The notes: generated by a model from the sequence alone, not told the origin. A DNA stretch of 64,000 bases from an uncultured Prevotella sp. (GCA_902495455.1 CABUXJ010000002.1:62001-126000); one strand, 5' to 3'. Positions 49,505-58,787 are shown, counted from the first letter of the stretch. A program made the numbers and translations.

Positions 49505-52500
49505 TAAGCAACAGAACAATAGAAAAGGTACTCGATCGGGCTGATATAGTCGATGTGGTGTCAGACTACATTGACTTGCACAAATCTGGCGTGAACTTCA
49601 AGGGGCTGTGTCCATTCCACGAAGACCGCCATCCATCGTTTATAGTTTCACCAGTGAAAAACATTTGTCACTGTTTTGTTTGTGGCAAGGGTGGTAATTC
49701 CATCAGTTTCGTCATGGAACGCGAGGGATTAACATTTCCGGAGGCCGTACGACACCTTGCCAAGAAATATAATATTGAGGTGGAAGACGAGAGTGAGGAG
49801 CGTACATCAGAACAGCGTGAGGAGGAGAGCAAGCGCGAGAGCATGTTTGTCATCAATGCTGCAGCGCGTGACTACTACCGCCAACAGATCAAACTCGGTA
49901 CTCCTGCAGCACGGGCAGCTTTCGCATACGTCAGCCGCCGGTGGAACTGCCGTCTGAAGATCGAGGAAGATAAGAATACGAAAGAGGAACGCGAAGACTA
50001 TGACCGTGACTTCGGCGAGATAGTTCAAATAGGCTATGCGCCGGATTCGTGGAACTCACTCGTACAGTGGGCCACAGGCAAGGGCTACTCACTCAAGCTC
50101 ATGGAGGAGGCAGGATTGATTAAGGAGTCGTCGCGTGGCGGGTATATAGACACATTCCGTGATCGCATCATGATTCCCATCTGCGACAAATACGGGCGTG
50201 TGCTGGCCTTTACGGCGCGGACCATGAAAGAGGATTCCGACGGTCCCAAATACATCAATAACAAGAGCTCATTCATCTACGACAAGGGTCGTAGTGTGTT
50301 TGGAATCGACATTGCCCGCAGTCGTGCTATCACAGAGAACAAGTTCTACCTCGTCGAGGGCGGTCCCGACGTACTGAAACTGCAGAGTATAGGCGTGGAG
50401 AACACCGTGGCCGCTCTCGGTACAGCATGGACCAAGGCGCATCTGTCACTGCTGCGGTCTGTATTTCGTAACCGCAGCGCTTCTCCGACACTCTGTTTCA
50501 TTCCCGATCAGGACGAGGCTCGGCGTGGGCAGCAGTACTCACCAGGCATCGCGGCCGTCATGACAAGTGGCCGTCTGGCAATGGAGGAGGGCTTCACCGT
50601 GACAGTGAAGGAGATTCCGGAGGCCAAAGACGGTAAGAAGCGCGATGCCGATAGTTACATACATAGTGCTGAGATACTGAGGAGCATCCCGGAAGAAGAC
50701 TTTGCACTGTGGTATGCGGCCAAGGTCATCGACCGCACAGAGAACACCACCGGACGGAGTGAGAAGATCAAGGATGTGTGTTCGCTGGTGATATGTATTA
50801 ACGACGATTACACGCAGAACGCCCTCATCGAGAAACTGGGCAATACCTACGGCAATAAGAATATCTGGCGTAGTGCGTTGAAGCAAGCCGTAAAGGACCG
50901 GGAACGTCGCAAGGCCGAAGCCATCAGCAAACGTGGTGATATAGACCTGCTGAAGATGTACGGATTCTACGAGGAGAATAATTGTTGTTATTCCAGCAGT
51001 GGCGCCCAGTGGTCTAATTTTGTTATGGCTCCACTGTTCCATATCCGCGACCCTTACAATTCCAAACGTATATACAAACTCGTCAATGTCAATCGCGAAG
51101 AGGTTCTTATCGAGATGAAGGAATCCGAGATGTATAGTTTGCAGTCTTTCCGTGAGCGTGTCGGTTCAATGGGAAACTTCCGCTGGAAGGCTGGTCCCAA
51201 TGAATTGAACAGCCTTGGAGATTATCTTTATGACCGCACGGAAACGGCCGTCGAGATAAAACAGCTTGGCTGGAACCATGCCGGATTTTTCGTCTGGGGT
51301 AACGGCATAGTGCATGAGGGTACTTTCCTGCCCGTTGATGACTACGGCATCGTGCGCATAGATCGTAGCGATGATATGGGCAAAGTGCAAGGCACTGACA
51401 ATTATTACCTGCCGGCCATGTCGCGCATCTATACCGACCGCAAAGACATGTTCAAATTCGAGCGCATGTTTATTCATGACGCGAATCATAGTAGCATATC
51501 AATGGAGGGGTATTGCACTATGATGTCAGATGTGTTCGGTGACAACGCCAAAGTGGGTGTCATGTTTCTTATAGCTACGCTTTTCCGCGACATTGTTACA
51601 GGATATACCAAGAATTTCCCAATTCTTAACCTCTTCGGCCCCAAAGGTTCCGGTAAATCAGAGCTCGGCCATTCTCTCATGAGCTTCTTCATCAAGAGCA
51701 ATACGCCGCTTAACATACAGAACGCCACGATTGCAGCATTGGCTGACGCGATTGCACAATGTTCAAATGCGCTTGTACATATCGACGAGTACAAAAATAA
51801 CGTTGATCCTGTAAAGATAGAGTTTCTCAAGGGACTGTACGATGGAGCTGGGCGCAGTCGCATGAACATGGATCTTGACAAGAAGCGTGAGATAACAAGT
51901 GTTGACTCGGCTGTGATTCTATCCGGACAGGAGATGCCCACCGTTGATATTGCTCTTTTCTCACGTACCATATATCTCACATTCGATACAACAGTGCACA
52001 GCCGCGAGGCAAAGCAGCGCTTCAACGAGCTCGCGGCCATCCGTAAGATGGGAGTGAGCCACCTGACCAACGAGATATTATCTCATCGCGCCGAATTTGA
52101 GAATGATTTTTATCGTCAGTATGGCTTCATCAGCGAAGACATTGCTCAAGGTATACAGGGTAATGAAGTGGAGGACCGTATTTGGCGCGACTGGGCCGTA
52201 CTGCTTGCCTCGTATCGCGTAATGGTGCGATTCATGCAATTACCTTGGACATACGAGGAGATGCGGCAGATAACCATCGATGGCATACGGCGGCAGAATA
52301 CAGAGTGTGCCGCATCGAATGAGATAGGCAACTTCTGGAACATGCTCGAATATATGAGTAGTAAGGGCATGATATATAATGAAGCGGATTTCAAGATAAA
52401 ATATCTCGATGGCATAAAGACCAATGTGACTGAACGTCTGTTCGACCGGACCAAACCTATATTGATGTTGCGTCCCAAGAAGATAATCCTGCAGTATAAG

Positions 52501-52809
52501 AAGGCCGCAAAGCAGACCGACGAAAAAGCCATGAGTGAGCGCAGCATCCGGTTCTACCTTCAGACCAGTCCGGGATTTCTCGGCAAGAAAAAAGGTACTG
52601 AGCGTTTCAAGGTCGTTATCGGTGGCCAGGTGCAGAAGAATTATTACCCGCAGGAAAACAGATCAAGAGATGTTGAACAGTTTGATAATCCTTTTTGTTT
52701 CGACTACGAGGTTCTGAGACAGAAATTTGATCTTAATCTTGAGACTCGTGAGCATCGTGATGGCGATGACGATGATGATACTCAACTTCAGGAGAAAAGC
52801 TTTTTTTGA
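49501..52809 (+). CDS. phage-type primase-helicase
   Basis: A 1102-residue fusion. Residues 1-95 hold the DnaG-type zinc finger (Cys37, His40, Cys58, Cys61). A TOPRIM core follows (VEGGPDVLKLQ, Glu286 region, then PDQDEA near 338). The C-terminal half is a P-loop helicase/ATPase with Walker A GPKGSGKS at about 713-720, Walker B NALVHIDEYKN and an arginine-finger-like SRTIYL. Such proteins prime and unwind DNA in phages, satellites and plasmids; this is the island's replication gene. The AC-rich iteron region lies right behind it. Confidence 0.88.
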   Translation: MISNRTIEKVLDRADIVDVVSDYIDLHKSGVNFKGLCPFHEDRHPSFIVSPVKNICHCFVCGKGGNSISFVMEREGLTFPEAVRHLAKKYNIEVEDESEERTSEQREEESKRESMFVINAAARDYYRQQIKLGTPAARAAFAYVSRRWNCRLKIEEDKNTKEEREDYDRDFGEIVQIGYAPDSWNSLVQWATGKGYSLKLMEEAGLIKESSRGGYIDTFRDRIMIPICDKYGRVLAFTARTMKEDSDGPKYINNKSSFIYDKGRSVFGIDIARSRAITENKFYLVEGGPDVLKLQSIGVENTVAALGTAWTKAHLSLLRSVFRNRSASPTLCFIPDQDEARRGQQYSPGIAAVMTSGRLAMEEGFTVTVKEIPEAKDGKKRDADSYIHSAEILRSIPEEDFALWYAAKVIDRTENTTGRSEKIKDVCSLVICINDDYTQNALIEKLGNTYGNKNIWRSALKQAVKDRERRKAEAISKRGDIDLLKMYGFYEENNCCYSSSGAQWSNFVMAPLFHIRDPYNSKRIYKLVNVNREEVLIEMKESEMYSLQSFRERVGSMGNFRWKAGPNELNSLGDYLYDRTETAVEIKQLGWNHAGFFVWGNGIVHEGTFLPVDDYGIVRIDRSDDMGKVQGTDNYYLPAMSRIYTDRKDMFKFERMFIHDANHSSISMEGYCTMMSDVFGDNAKVGVMFLIATLFRDIVTGYTKNFPILNLFGPKGSGKSELGHSLMSFFIKSNTPLNIQNATIAALADAIAQCSNALVHIDEYKNNVDPVKIEFLKGLYDGAGRSRMNMDLDKKREITSVDSAVILSGQEMPTVDIALFSRTIYLTFDTTVHSREAKQRFNELAAIRKMGVSHLTNEILSHRAEFENDFYRQYGFISEDIAQGIQGNEVEDRIWRDWAVLLASYRVMVRFMQLPWTYEEMRQITIDGIRRQNTECAASNEIGNFWNMLEYMSSKGMIYNEADFKIKYLDGIKTNVTERLFDRTKPILMLRPKKIILQYKKAAKQTDEKAMSERSIRFYLQTSPGFLGKKKGTERFKVVIGGQVQKNYYPQENRSRDVEQFDNPFCFDYEVLRQKFDLNLETREHRDGDDDDDTQLQEKSFF

Positions 52810-52882
52810 ATGTTACTTAATCATATAGGAACTCATATCCTTTACAGAAGCCCGGCTGTCGTGAGATAGTCGGTTTTTTTAT

Positions 52883-53162
52883 TAATGTGTGTAAATAGCT
52901 ACCTTGTATCGAAAAACAATTAGTTTACACACATTACACACAAGCACACACATGGTCATTATCAGCGACTTAGGCCTCACACACATACACACAATCCACA
53001 CACATTGACACACACAGAATTATAAAAGAGAGCTTTTTATATCTATTTACACACGATTTTATTAATTACACACATTGTTTTAGTAGGGGCTTCTATGTAA
53101 CATATTGATAATCAAATTATTAGTGTTTGTGGTGTGATTGTGTGTTGTGTGTGTGTTGTGTG
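52883..53162. repeat. AC-rich iteron region, candidate replication origin
   Basis: Copies of ACACACATTR occur at 52883-52895 (inverted, part of a perfect 13-bp inverted repeat with 52924-52936), 52924-52936, 52998-53007, 53046-53058 (one change) and 53065-53077, followed at 53122-53162 by a long GTGTGTTGTG tract complementary to the ACACAA units. AT-rich spacers separate them. There is no gene from 52810 to 53257. Iterons plus AT-rich DNA next to a primase-helicase suggest an origin. Confidence 0.6.
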
Positions 53163-53202
53163 TTCTTATATTATATATGCTCTCTATTTATTTGTTTTCT
53201 CG

Positions 53203-53238
53203 CTTTAGTGGGAATTTACACTAAATTTGTTATCTTTG
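53203..53238 (+). promoter_or_regulatory. promoter of the structural genes with shared motif
   Basis: CTTTAGTGGGA (53203-53213) is followed after 17 nt by TATCTTTG (53231-53238). The 11-mer is also found, inverted, in the early control region at 47915-47925, so one factor may control both. Confidence 0.55.
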
Positions 53239-53257
53239 CATTGAATATCAGTTGATT

Positions 53258-53740
53258 ATGAGCAAATTCGTCTTTTATATTAAACTTCAGCCTTTTGTAG
53301 CCCAATGGCTGGTACATTCATTCGGTAGTCCGGTTGTTTTTCCTCCGCAAAGCGTTGAAAACTCTACAATCCGCCGATTTATCCGCAAACGTCCGTTAGA
53401 TGTCCTGCCAGATACGGCAGCACCCGGTCTGACGGCAATCTGTATTCCAGACAGCACCCAGACGCCGCCGGAGATTTACAATTATCTTGGTCTCATGGGT
53501 AAAAAGGCCGTCGAGGAGTGTATCGAAGATAATTTCCGATTGTCTATGTGGAGTGAACTCAACGACCTGCATGACATAGGCTGCTCTGTCATGACTGCCA
53601 TCTATGCGTGGTGCGACAAACACGGCATTGACTATGATTATGCTCTGACTGTACGACAACGTTATTACCGTCTCCGCGACAGCTATCTCAAATACGGTAT
53701 CGACTTCCGTCATCGCACGCGTAATCATAATCGGACTTAG
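53258..53740 (+). CDS. unknown island protein
   Basis: 160 residues, starting at the ATG rather than the upstream TTG. Mixed alpha/beta; MGKKAVEECIEDNFRLSMWSELNDLHDIGCSVMTAIYAWCDKHGIDYDYALTVRQRYYRLRDSYLKYGI looks helical and DNA-binding-like. First gene behind the structural promoter. No family recognised. Confidence 0.7.
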   Translation: MSKFVFYIKLQPFVAQWLVHSFGSPVVFPPQSVENSTIRRFIRKRPLDVLPDTAAPGLTAICIPDSTQTPPEIYNYLGLMGKKAVEECIEDNFRLSMWSELNDLHDIGCSVMTAIYAWCDKHGIDYDYALTVRQRYYRLRDSYLKYGIDFRHRTRNHNRT

Positions 53741-53780
53741 CACTTTTTAACACTAAAATCGTAGCCACAAGACGGCTACA

Positions 53781-53830
53781 TTTGTACATAACCGTACAAC
53801 ACCGTACATAACCGTACGGCACCGTACAAA
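53781..53830. repeat. five GTAC sites spaced exactly 10 bp
   Basis: Five consecutive decamers, TTTGTACATA, ACCGTACAAC, ACCGTACATA, ACCGTACGGC and ACCGTACAAA, place GTAC once per helical turn. Four of the five read CCGTAC. They lie 10 bp upstream of the next gene, in place of a recognisable promoter. Confidence 0.9.
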
Positions 53831-53840
53831 TTCAAATCGT

Positions 53841-54260
53841 ATGAAATCAATCAATTTAGTCACGGCAGTTGAACGTACTTATTATCGAAATCTTGAAGGT
53901 ATGCGTTACTTTGGTTTAACGGGTGTTATGCTGCCTGTTGGGATTGTGTGGTCCCCGTTGACGGTTAAAACTCCTTGTTCGCTTGTTATCTCTGACAAAA
54001 ACGAGGATAACAATACCTTATATACGGCCAAACTCGTCTTCAAGACCTGTCATGATCTTGTTGACCGCAAACATTACGTCTACCGTTGTCGTTTGGCCGA
54101 TGGCAGGTATCGGTTGCTTGGAACCGATGAGCGGCCGTTTACTACCATGTCAGTGACAGAGAGTATGCCTGAGCGCATAACTGATTCTCAGCTCTCCGAA
54201 GTTACAGTAACTTATACCATCAATCGTTTTATACCTTTTATCTTGCAAGAAACCTTCTAA
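53841..54260 (+). CDS. unknown island protein
   Basis: 139 residues, beta-rich; the piece YRCRLADGRYRLLGTDERPF resembles LVPQRNGKYRLLGSEAF in the structural protein at 56432-57040, hinting at a shared fold. Translation control may involve the 10-bp GTAC array upstream. Confidence 0.65.
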   Translation: MKSINLVTAVERTYYRNLEGMRYFGLTGVMLPVGIVWSPLTVKTPCSLVISDKNEDNNTLYTAKLVFKTCHDLVDRKHYVYRCRLADGRYRLLGTDERPFTTMSVTESMPERITDSQLSEVTVTYTINRFIPFILQETF

Positions 54261-54283
54261 ATAAGTATTTTTTTATTATTATC

Positions 54284-54321
54284 CATTGTCTATCTTTGCA
54301 CAAACACAAAGATAGACAATG
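54284..54321. promoter_or_regulatory. 15-bp palindrome carrying the protease promoter and start codon
   Basis: 54284-54298 (CATTGTCTATCTTTG) is the exact reverse complement of 54307-54321. The left arm holds the -7 box TATCTTTG and the right arm contains the ATG at 54319. This symmetry makes a likely operator that would block RNA polymerase, and a mirrored -7 box pointing left. Confidence 0.7.
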
Positions 54322-55437
54322 AAATATAATCTCGTAATATCAGGCGAAATCGGCGGTTGGTGGAATGGCTGTTCCGCCGACTATGTGCGTTATGTCCTTG
54401 ATTGCAACAAGGACAAGGATGTACATGTCGGTTTCTGCTCGTTGGGCGGCTATGTAAAAGACGGGCTTGAGTTGCATCAGGCATTCCGAGATCATGGGCG
54501 CGTATATGCACACGCATTCGGAATGAACGCTTCCATTTCCACTATTGCCATGCTTGGTGCAAAGAGCATAGATATAGTCAAAGGATCGTTTTTCCTTATA
54601 CATAACGTATCCGTGACTCTTAGCAAATGGGCGCAGACCAACAAGGAACAGATGGACGAATATATTGCGGAACTTCAGAAGACACGTGCGGACCTCAAGA
54701 CTTTTGACGAAGTCCTGGCATCCATGTATTCTGATAAAAACGGCAAGTCCATAGCCGACAATCTTGCACAGATGAGACGCGGCAACTGGCTTTCAGCTCA
54801 GCAAGCTCTTGACTTCGGTCTCGTTGATGCAATCCGTGACGATGCCGAAACAGAGACTGAGGCTCGCAATTATATTCAGAATTTTATCAATTCATATAAT
54901 TTCAAGGATTCAGGCATACCGCCTCTTCCGACCGATGATGACAGCCGGCTGTCGTCTATTGTCGATGATTCGGGCAATCCAACTCAGAGTTACCTGCAAA
55001 AGACGTGGCAGGGATTCCAGAGCCTGTTCCGTAACCAACACGCAGATAATCCCTCAACCAACAACAAGAACATGAAGATTACAGTCTTTAATTCTTTGAT
55101 GGCATTGTTAGCCTTCAAAGATGGTTTCGAGCCTGACGGACAGGGCAACATCTCTTTCACACAGGCACAGATGAAACAGGTAGATGACAGGTTGGCCGAC
55201 CTTGAGCGAAAAGACCGTGAGAACGCCGATGCCATTAAGGCATCAGCCGCCGCTGTCGTCAAGCTCAAGGACAAGGTAACTGCACTTGAAGCCGATATCA
55301 CGGCCAAGGATCAGCAGATTGCCAACCTCAAGCAGGGGCCTGGAGCCTCCAGTGATAGAAAACCGGATGATGGCAATGGCGGTGGTGACATTGCCAATGC
55401 CCGCGATTTGTATAATCTCATAAAAGATATCGACTGA
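54319..55437 (+). CDS. ClpP-type prohead protease with scaffold-like C-terminus
   Basis: A 372-residue protein. Residues 1-185 are a ClpP/S49-like serine protease: SLGGYVKDGLELHQAF, nucleophile Ser72 in GMNASIST, His95 in FFLIHNV. Residues about 252-372 are a coiled-coil scaffold-like region (KQVDDRLADLERKDRENADAIKASAAAVVKLKDKVTALEADITAKDQQIANLKQG). An in-frame ATG at 55072 (residue 252) could start a separate scaffold product, as in lambda-like phages. It should mature the capsid encoded next. Confidence 0.85.
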   Translation: MKYNLVISGEIGGWWNGCSADYVRYVLDCNKDKDVHVGFCSLGGYVKDGLELHQAFRDHGRVYAHAFGMNASISTIAMLGAKSIDIVKGSFFLIHNVSVTLSKWAQTNKEQMDEYIAELQKTRADLKTFDEVLASMYSDKNGKSIADNLAQMRRGNWLSAQQALDFGLVDAIRDDAETETEARNYIQNFINSYNFKDSGIPPLPTDDDSRLSSIVDDSGNPTQSYLQKTWQGFQSLFRNQHADNPSTNNKNMKITVFNSLMALLAFKDGFEPDGQGNISFTQAQMKQVDDRLADLERKDRENADAIKASAAAVVKLKDKVTALEADITAKDQQIANLKQGPGASSDRKPDDGNGGGDIANARDLYNLIKDID

Positions 55438-55438
55438 T

Positions 55439-56404
55439 ATGGCAGGAACAGGAGCAGTGAAAATCACACCGGAGGACCTTAACAAGTCCTACCATACGTA
55501 TCGTAAGGAGCTTATCCAGCAGCCGGTCTTCGCATTGGCTGATGCTTTGCAGTATATGACCCTTTGGCTCGGTGTACGTTACAAAGAGACTCTTGGAGAG
55601 CTTCATGGCAGCATGGAGATTGGAAATTACGACCCTCTGGCACTTGATGACGAAGATGTAAATATTATCGGCCGCACGCTTGAGGTGTATCATGGCAACT
55701 GTGTCAAGCAGTTTGACCCGAACTCGGTTCTGCAGTCTATCTACGGCTCAGCGGTACTCAAAGGCGATGGATTGAAAAATGTGCCCATCACTAAGATTGT
55801 CTTCGCGTATCTGATGAAGAAGCTGGGCGAATCTCTGTATGAGAATCTGTGGACGGCAAAGCACGTCGATGGTAGCCGCAAGACATCCGAGTATTTCGAT
55901 GGCTTCGAAACCATCATAGACAAAGAGATTGCAGCCAACAACATCTCTGTTGCCAACAAAAACATGGTGGAGATTCCGGCTATCACGAAAGAGAATGCCG
56001 AAGATGTCTTCAAGGATTTCTATCGTCAGGCTTCCCCGAAACTCATCAAGGGCAATACACGTTTGTTTTGTACATACGATGAATACTGGGCGTACTGCGA
56101 TGCTTATCAGCTCAATCATGGCTCGTTGCCTTACAACAACAAGTATGACAAACCGATATTGGAGGGCTCGCTCGGCAAGTGCGAAATCACGCCGCTGCAT
56201 AATGTTTCTGCCGGTAAGCTCAAGCTGACCACAAAGAGCAATCTCATCGTGGGTATGAACCTCGCAAGTGAATACGGTGACTTTGTCGTGGAGAAGTCAC
56301 TTAAGTCTCATTATTGGCTTGATCTTGTGTGCAATATGCTCTTCGGCTGCCAGATAAAATCTCTGTCACCGGAGTTTGGTTGCTACGCTAAGACGACCGA
56401 ATGA
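55439..56404 (+). CDS. candidate major capsid protein
   Basis: A 321-residue protein immediately after the protease (start ATG at 55439, 1 bp after the stop). Sequence (LEVYHGNCVKQFDPNSVLQSIYGSAVLKG near residue 80-110, LKLTTKSNLIVGMNLASEYGDFVVEKS near 265) and position match HK97-fold capsid genes of Bacteroidota phages. The identity rests mainly on position and length. Confidence 0.65.
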   Translation: MAGTGAVKITPEDLNKSYHTYRKELIQQPVFALADALQYMTLWLGVRYKETLGELHGSMEIGNYDPLALDDEDVNIIGRTLEVYHGNCVKQFDPNSVLQSIYGSAVLKGDGLKNVPITKIVFAYLMKKLGESLYENLWTAKHVDGSRKTSEYFDGFETIIDKEIAANNISVANKNMVEIPAITKENAEDVFKDFYRQASPKLIKGNTRLFCTYDEYWAYCDAYQLNHGSLPYNNKYDKPILEGSLGKCEITPLHNVSAGKLKLTTKSNLIVGMNLASEYGDFVVEKSLKSHYWLDLVCNMLFGCQIKSLSPEFGCYAKTTE

Positions 56405-56431
56405 TTTTTTAACCATTTATAATTATTGAAT

Positions 56432-57040
56432 ATGGGTAAATGCACTGATAGTACGACACTGTACGATGATATTAATTTCTGTTCCGGGCAGAAATCTATG
56501 CCGGGTGTGCGTAGCCACATTTATGGCATCAGTCGTCGTGATATCATCGGATATCCGGCAATTGACCGCTCTAAGGCCAAGGAACTTGCAAAAATAGCTG
56601 TCTATGACGGCAATTTCGCTTTGGCCGCTGATAAGTTCTGGCATAAACTTGCCATCGTACCGAACGATGGCGAGGTTAAGACGGAGAATCAGGGCGCTTA
56701 TGGCAGCAAGACGTTCAAGAACACGGTCACGGTCAATCTTCCGGGAACCGAAGAGGAGGTGACCGGTTATATTTCCGAGGTTAACAACGATGAGATGCTC
56801 TATCTCGTCCCGCAGCGCAACGGTAAATATCGTTTGCTTGGATCAGAGGCGTTCACGCCGGAGCTCAAACTGTCGCAGAGCAGTGGCAAGAGTACGACCG
56901 ATGCCAATCAGACAACTCTTGAGATCTCGGCAGACGACGAGTATGCGGCACCTTTCTACCCGGGTGAGATACTTACGTCCGACGGCGTCATCAGCGGAGC
57001 AACCGGACGACCGGTAACCGATACTTCCGTAACAGGCTAA
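56432..57040 (+). CDS. candidate structural protein (decoration or tail-tube type)
   Basis: 203 residues, beta-rich: NTVTVNLPGTEEEVTGYISEVNNDEMLYLVPQRNGKYRLLG then a Thr/Ser-rich end with ATGRPVTD. Start taken at the ATG, 27 bp after the capsid gene. Could be a capsid decoration or tail-tube protein. A terminator follows, so it closes this transcription unit. Confidence 0.5.
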   Translation: MGKCTDSTTLYDDINFCSGQKSMPGVRSHIYGISRRDIIGYPAIDRSKAKELAKIAVYDGNFALAADKFWHKLAIVPNDGEVKTENQGAYGSKTFKNTVTVNLPGTEEEVTGYISEVNNDEMLYLVPQRNGKYRLLGSEAFTPELKLSQSSGKSTTDANQTTLEISADDEYAAPFYPGEILTSDGVISGATGRPVTDTSVTG

Positions 57041-57074
57041 TATTTTTGCCATTTTTTGAATAAATATTCTGTGT

Positions 57075-57116
57075 GGGGATGGCTTGGACGCTCTTTGTCC
57101 CGGCTGTCCCCTTTTT
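57075..57116 (+). terminator. terminator inside the structural block
   Basis: A 15-bp stem (57075-57089 with 57097-57111, GGGGATGGCTTGGAC, with G:U pairs and one mismatch) followed by TTTTT. It separates the capsid genes from the terminase group. Confidence 0.8.
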
Positions 57117-57131
57117 ATTATAATCACGACA

Positions 57132-58034
57132 ATGAAAACAGATAGGATTTTAACCGCAAAGATTCAGGCGTGGCTCGATGCTCCGCAACATACGGACCGT
57201 GAGGATACCATGGCCGGTGCTTTCATGTTGCTGCAGTGCAATCGTAATCATGCCATGTTCAATCAGATTGGCCGTAATCCATCCAGATATGTGGAGAAGA
57301 TTCGTTATGAGCTTAACAAATTCTTGCCGGCACGCCTCGATGATATGACACGCGAAGACGTCATCGCGCTCGACGCTGAAGTGATGGGTGATGTCGCTGC
57401 CGCTGTCGGGGCAGAACCGGAGACAAATGCCTCATGTCCCAGTGAAGAGCTTGACCTGCCGTTGCGTAAGGGTATACGCCCCGACCATGACAGTCTCCCT
57501 GCAGACATACAGAGGCTTTGGACGGATAATGTCGAGCGCTGGAAGAGGATAAAGGGTCTTTTTGAGACCTGCAAGAGCATCGCTAAACCGTGTGAGCGTT
57601 ATACCCATTTGGTCGCATTGAAGGATTCTTGGTATAAATACAAGGAGACGATGAATGCTTATGATGATTTCGTATCGTCTGCAGATACCGGAGACGGTCA
57701 GCCTGCAGTGCCTGTCGATGCCGCTTCTATGGCGCGTGACATCAATAACGCACGTTCGTATATATCAAAGAATCTCGATGGGCTGCTGCTTCTTGCACAG
57801 CAAGTTCAGAATGAAGATGCGGACGAGAAGACCAGAGGGAATTACTCTCGTTTGCTCTCTAAGATACAAGACCGTGTGACATTGCTTGTCAATAATGGTC
57901 AGACCATAGGTGATGACCTGAAGGGCAAACTCTTGCCGCTTGGAGTAGTTTTTACATCAGATGCCGCTTCCGGCGCGGCGCAGGATAATGAGCAGGGGAC
58001 GCAGCATATCGACCATACTCAGGCCGCTCAGTGA
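57132..58034 (+). CDS. unknown island protein
   Basis: 300 residues, largely helical (LTAKIQAWLDAPQHTDREDTMAGAFMLLQCNRN, residues 7-38, and two later helical blocks about 145-180 and 210-270). Start chosen at the second ATG; the frame runs 16 codons further upstream through the terminator. Does not look like a portal protein (too short, no beta-rich core). It may be a head-completion or scaffolding partner. Confidence 0.65.
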   Translation: MKTDRILTAKIQAWLDAPQHTDREDTMAGAFMLLQCNRNHAMFNQIGRNPSRYVEKIRYELNKFLPARLDDMTREDVIALDAEVMGDVAAAVGAEPETNASCPSEELDLPLRKGIRPDHDSLPADIQRLWTDNVERWKRIKGLFETCKSIAKPCERYTHLVALKDSWYKYKETMNAYDDFVSSADTGDGQPAVPVDAASMARDINNARSYISKNLDGLLLLAQQVQNEDADEKTRGNYSRLLSKIQDRVTLLVNNGQTIGDDLKGKLLPLGVVFTSDAASGAAQDNEQGTQHIDHTQAAQ

Positions 58035-58563
58035 GAGCTCCTGCCAGTCATATCTTGGCGTCGGACTTCATACGCTCGGTCTGCTTGACTGGATTCTCAG
58101 GCAGACCGGGCGTGCCGACGTCTATGTCAGCACTTTCTCCACGTCGGATGCGTTCCTTTCCGGCTTTTATCGTCTCAAGCGCAAGAATCTTGTCAACCAA
58201 TCGGTGCTTATAGCAGATCTCAAGGCGTCCAAAAAGACTATCGGGCTGTACAAGATCATGCAGAATTGCTTTGATTCCGTCTATCTGTCCATGAACCATT
58301 CCAAAGTGATGCTTGTCTGTAACGACAGATGGAGAGTTGCAGTTATCAGTTCGCAGAACCAGACATACGGAGACCGGGCCGAATGTACTCTTGTCACTAC
58401 ATCATCCGAGACATTTCGGGAGATATATGCCGGACTAAGCGGTATTGTCAATAATCATTCGCTACAGCTAAATGGACTATTCAACAGACTTACTGAGAGA
58501 TATCAGGACAAAGGCATCGGAACTGATGTCTCCGATGGAGATATCATACCTTTTGGATATTGA
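57988..58563 (+). CDS. phospholipase D-like domain protein
   Basis: About 191 residues. The stretch MNHSKVMLVCNDRWRVAVISSQNQTYGDRAECTLVTTS matches the HxK...N/Q half-site of PLD-superfamily proteins (nucleases and phosphodiesterases). Only one half-site is present, so activity would need a dimer. Overlaps its neighbour by 47 bp. In phage context a nuclease is more likely than a lipase. Confidence 0.6.
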   Translation: MSRGRSISTILRPLSESSCQSYLGVGLHTLGLLDWILRQTGRADVYVSTFSTSDAFLSGFYRLKRKNLVNQSVLIADLKASKKTIGLYKIMQNCFDSVYLSMNHSKVMLVCNDRWRVAVISSQNQTYGDRAECTLVTTSSETFREIYAGLSGIVNNHSLQLNGLFNRLTERYQDKGIGTDVSDGDIIPFGY

Positions 58564-58753
58564 CGAGATGCAGCTTGCTGATGATATTGCAACGCCAGGC
58601 CATCCGGCCAGACGTGCATATTACGGCGGCTTGGCTGCTACTGCTAACGAGATGAGACGTAACGTTATTGATACGGCTTCCGCCGGCTCACCGGCCGCCA
58701 TCTCAGAATGTCAGAGGCGTATCATGACGCTGCTCTCTGATGTAGCGTTATGA
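58472..58753 (+). CDS. small unknown island protein
   Basis: 93 residues; N-terminal helical HTH-like half (ELMSPMEISYLLDIDEMQLADDI), resembling terminase small-subunit or recombination DNA-binding starts. Overlaps the PLD-like gene by 92 bp in another frame. Function unproven. Confidence 0.55.
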   Translation: MDYSTDLLRDIRTKASELMSPMEISYLLDIDEMQLADDIATPGHPARRAYYGGLAATANEMRRNVIDTASAGSPAAISECQRRIMTLLSDVAL

Positions 58754-58787
58754 TTCCTTTTCTCCTCACATCTTATTCTTCATTTAC

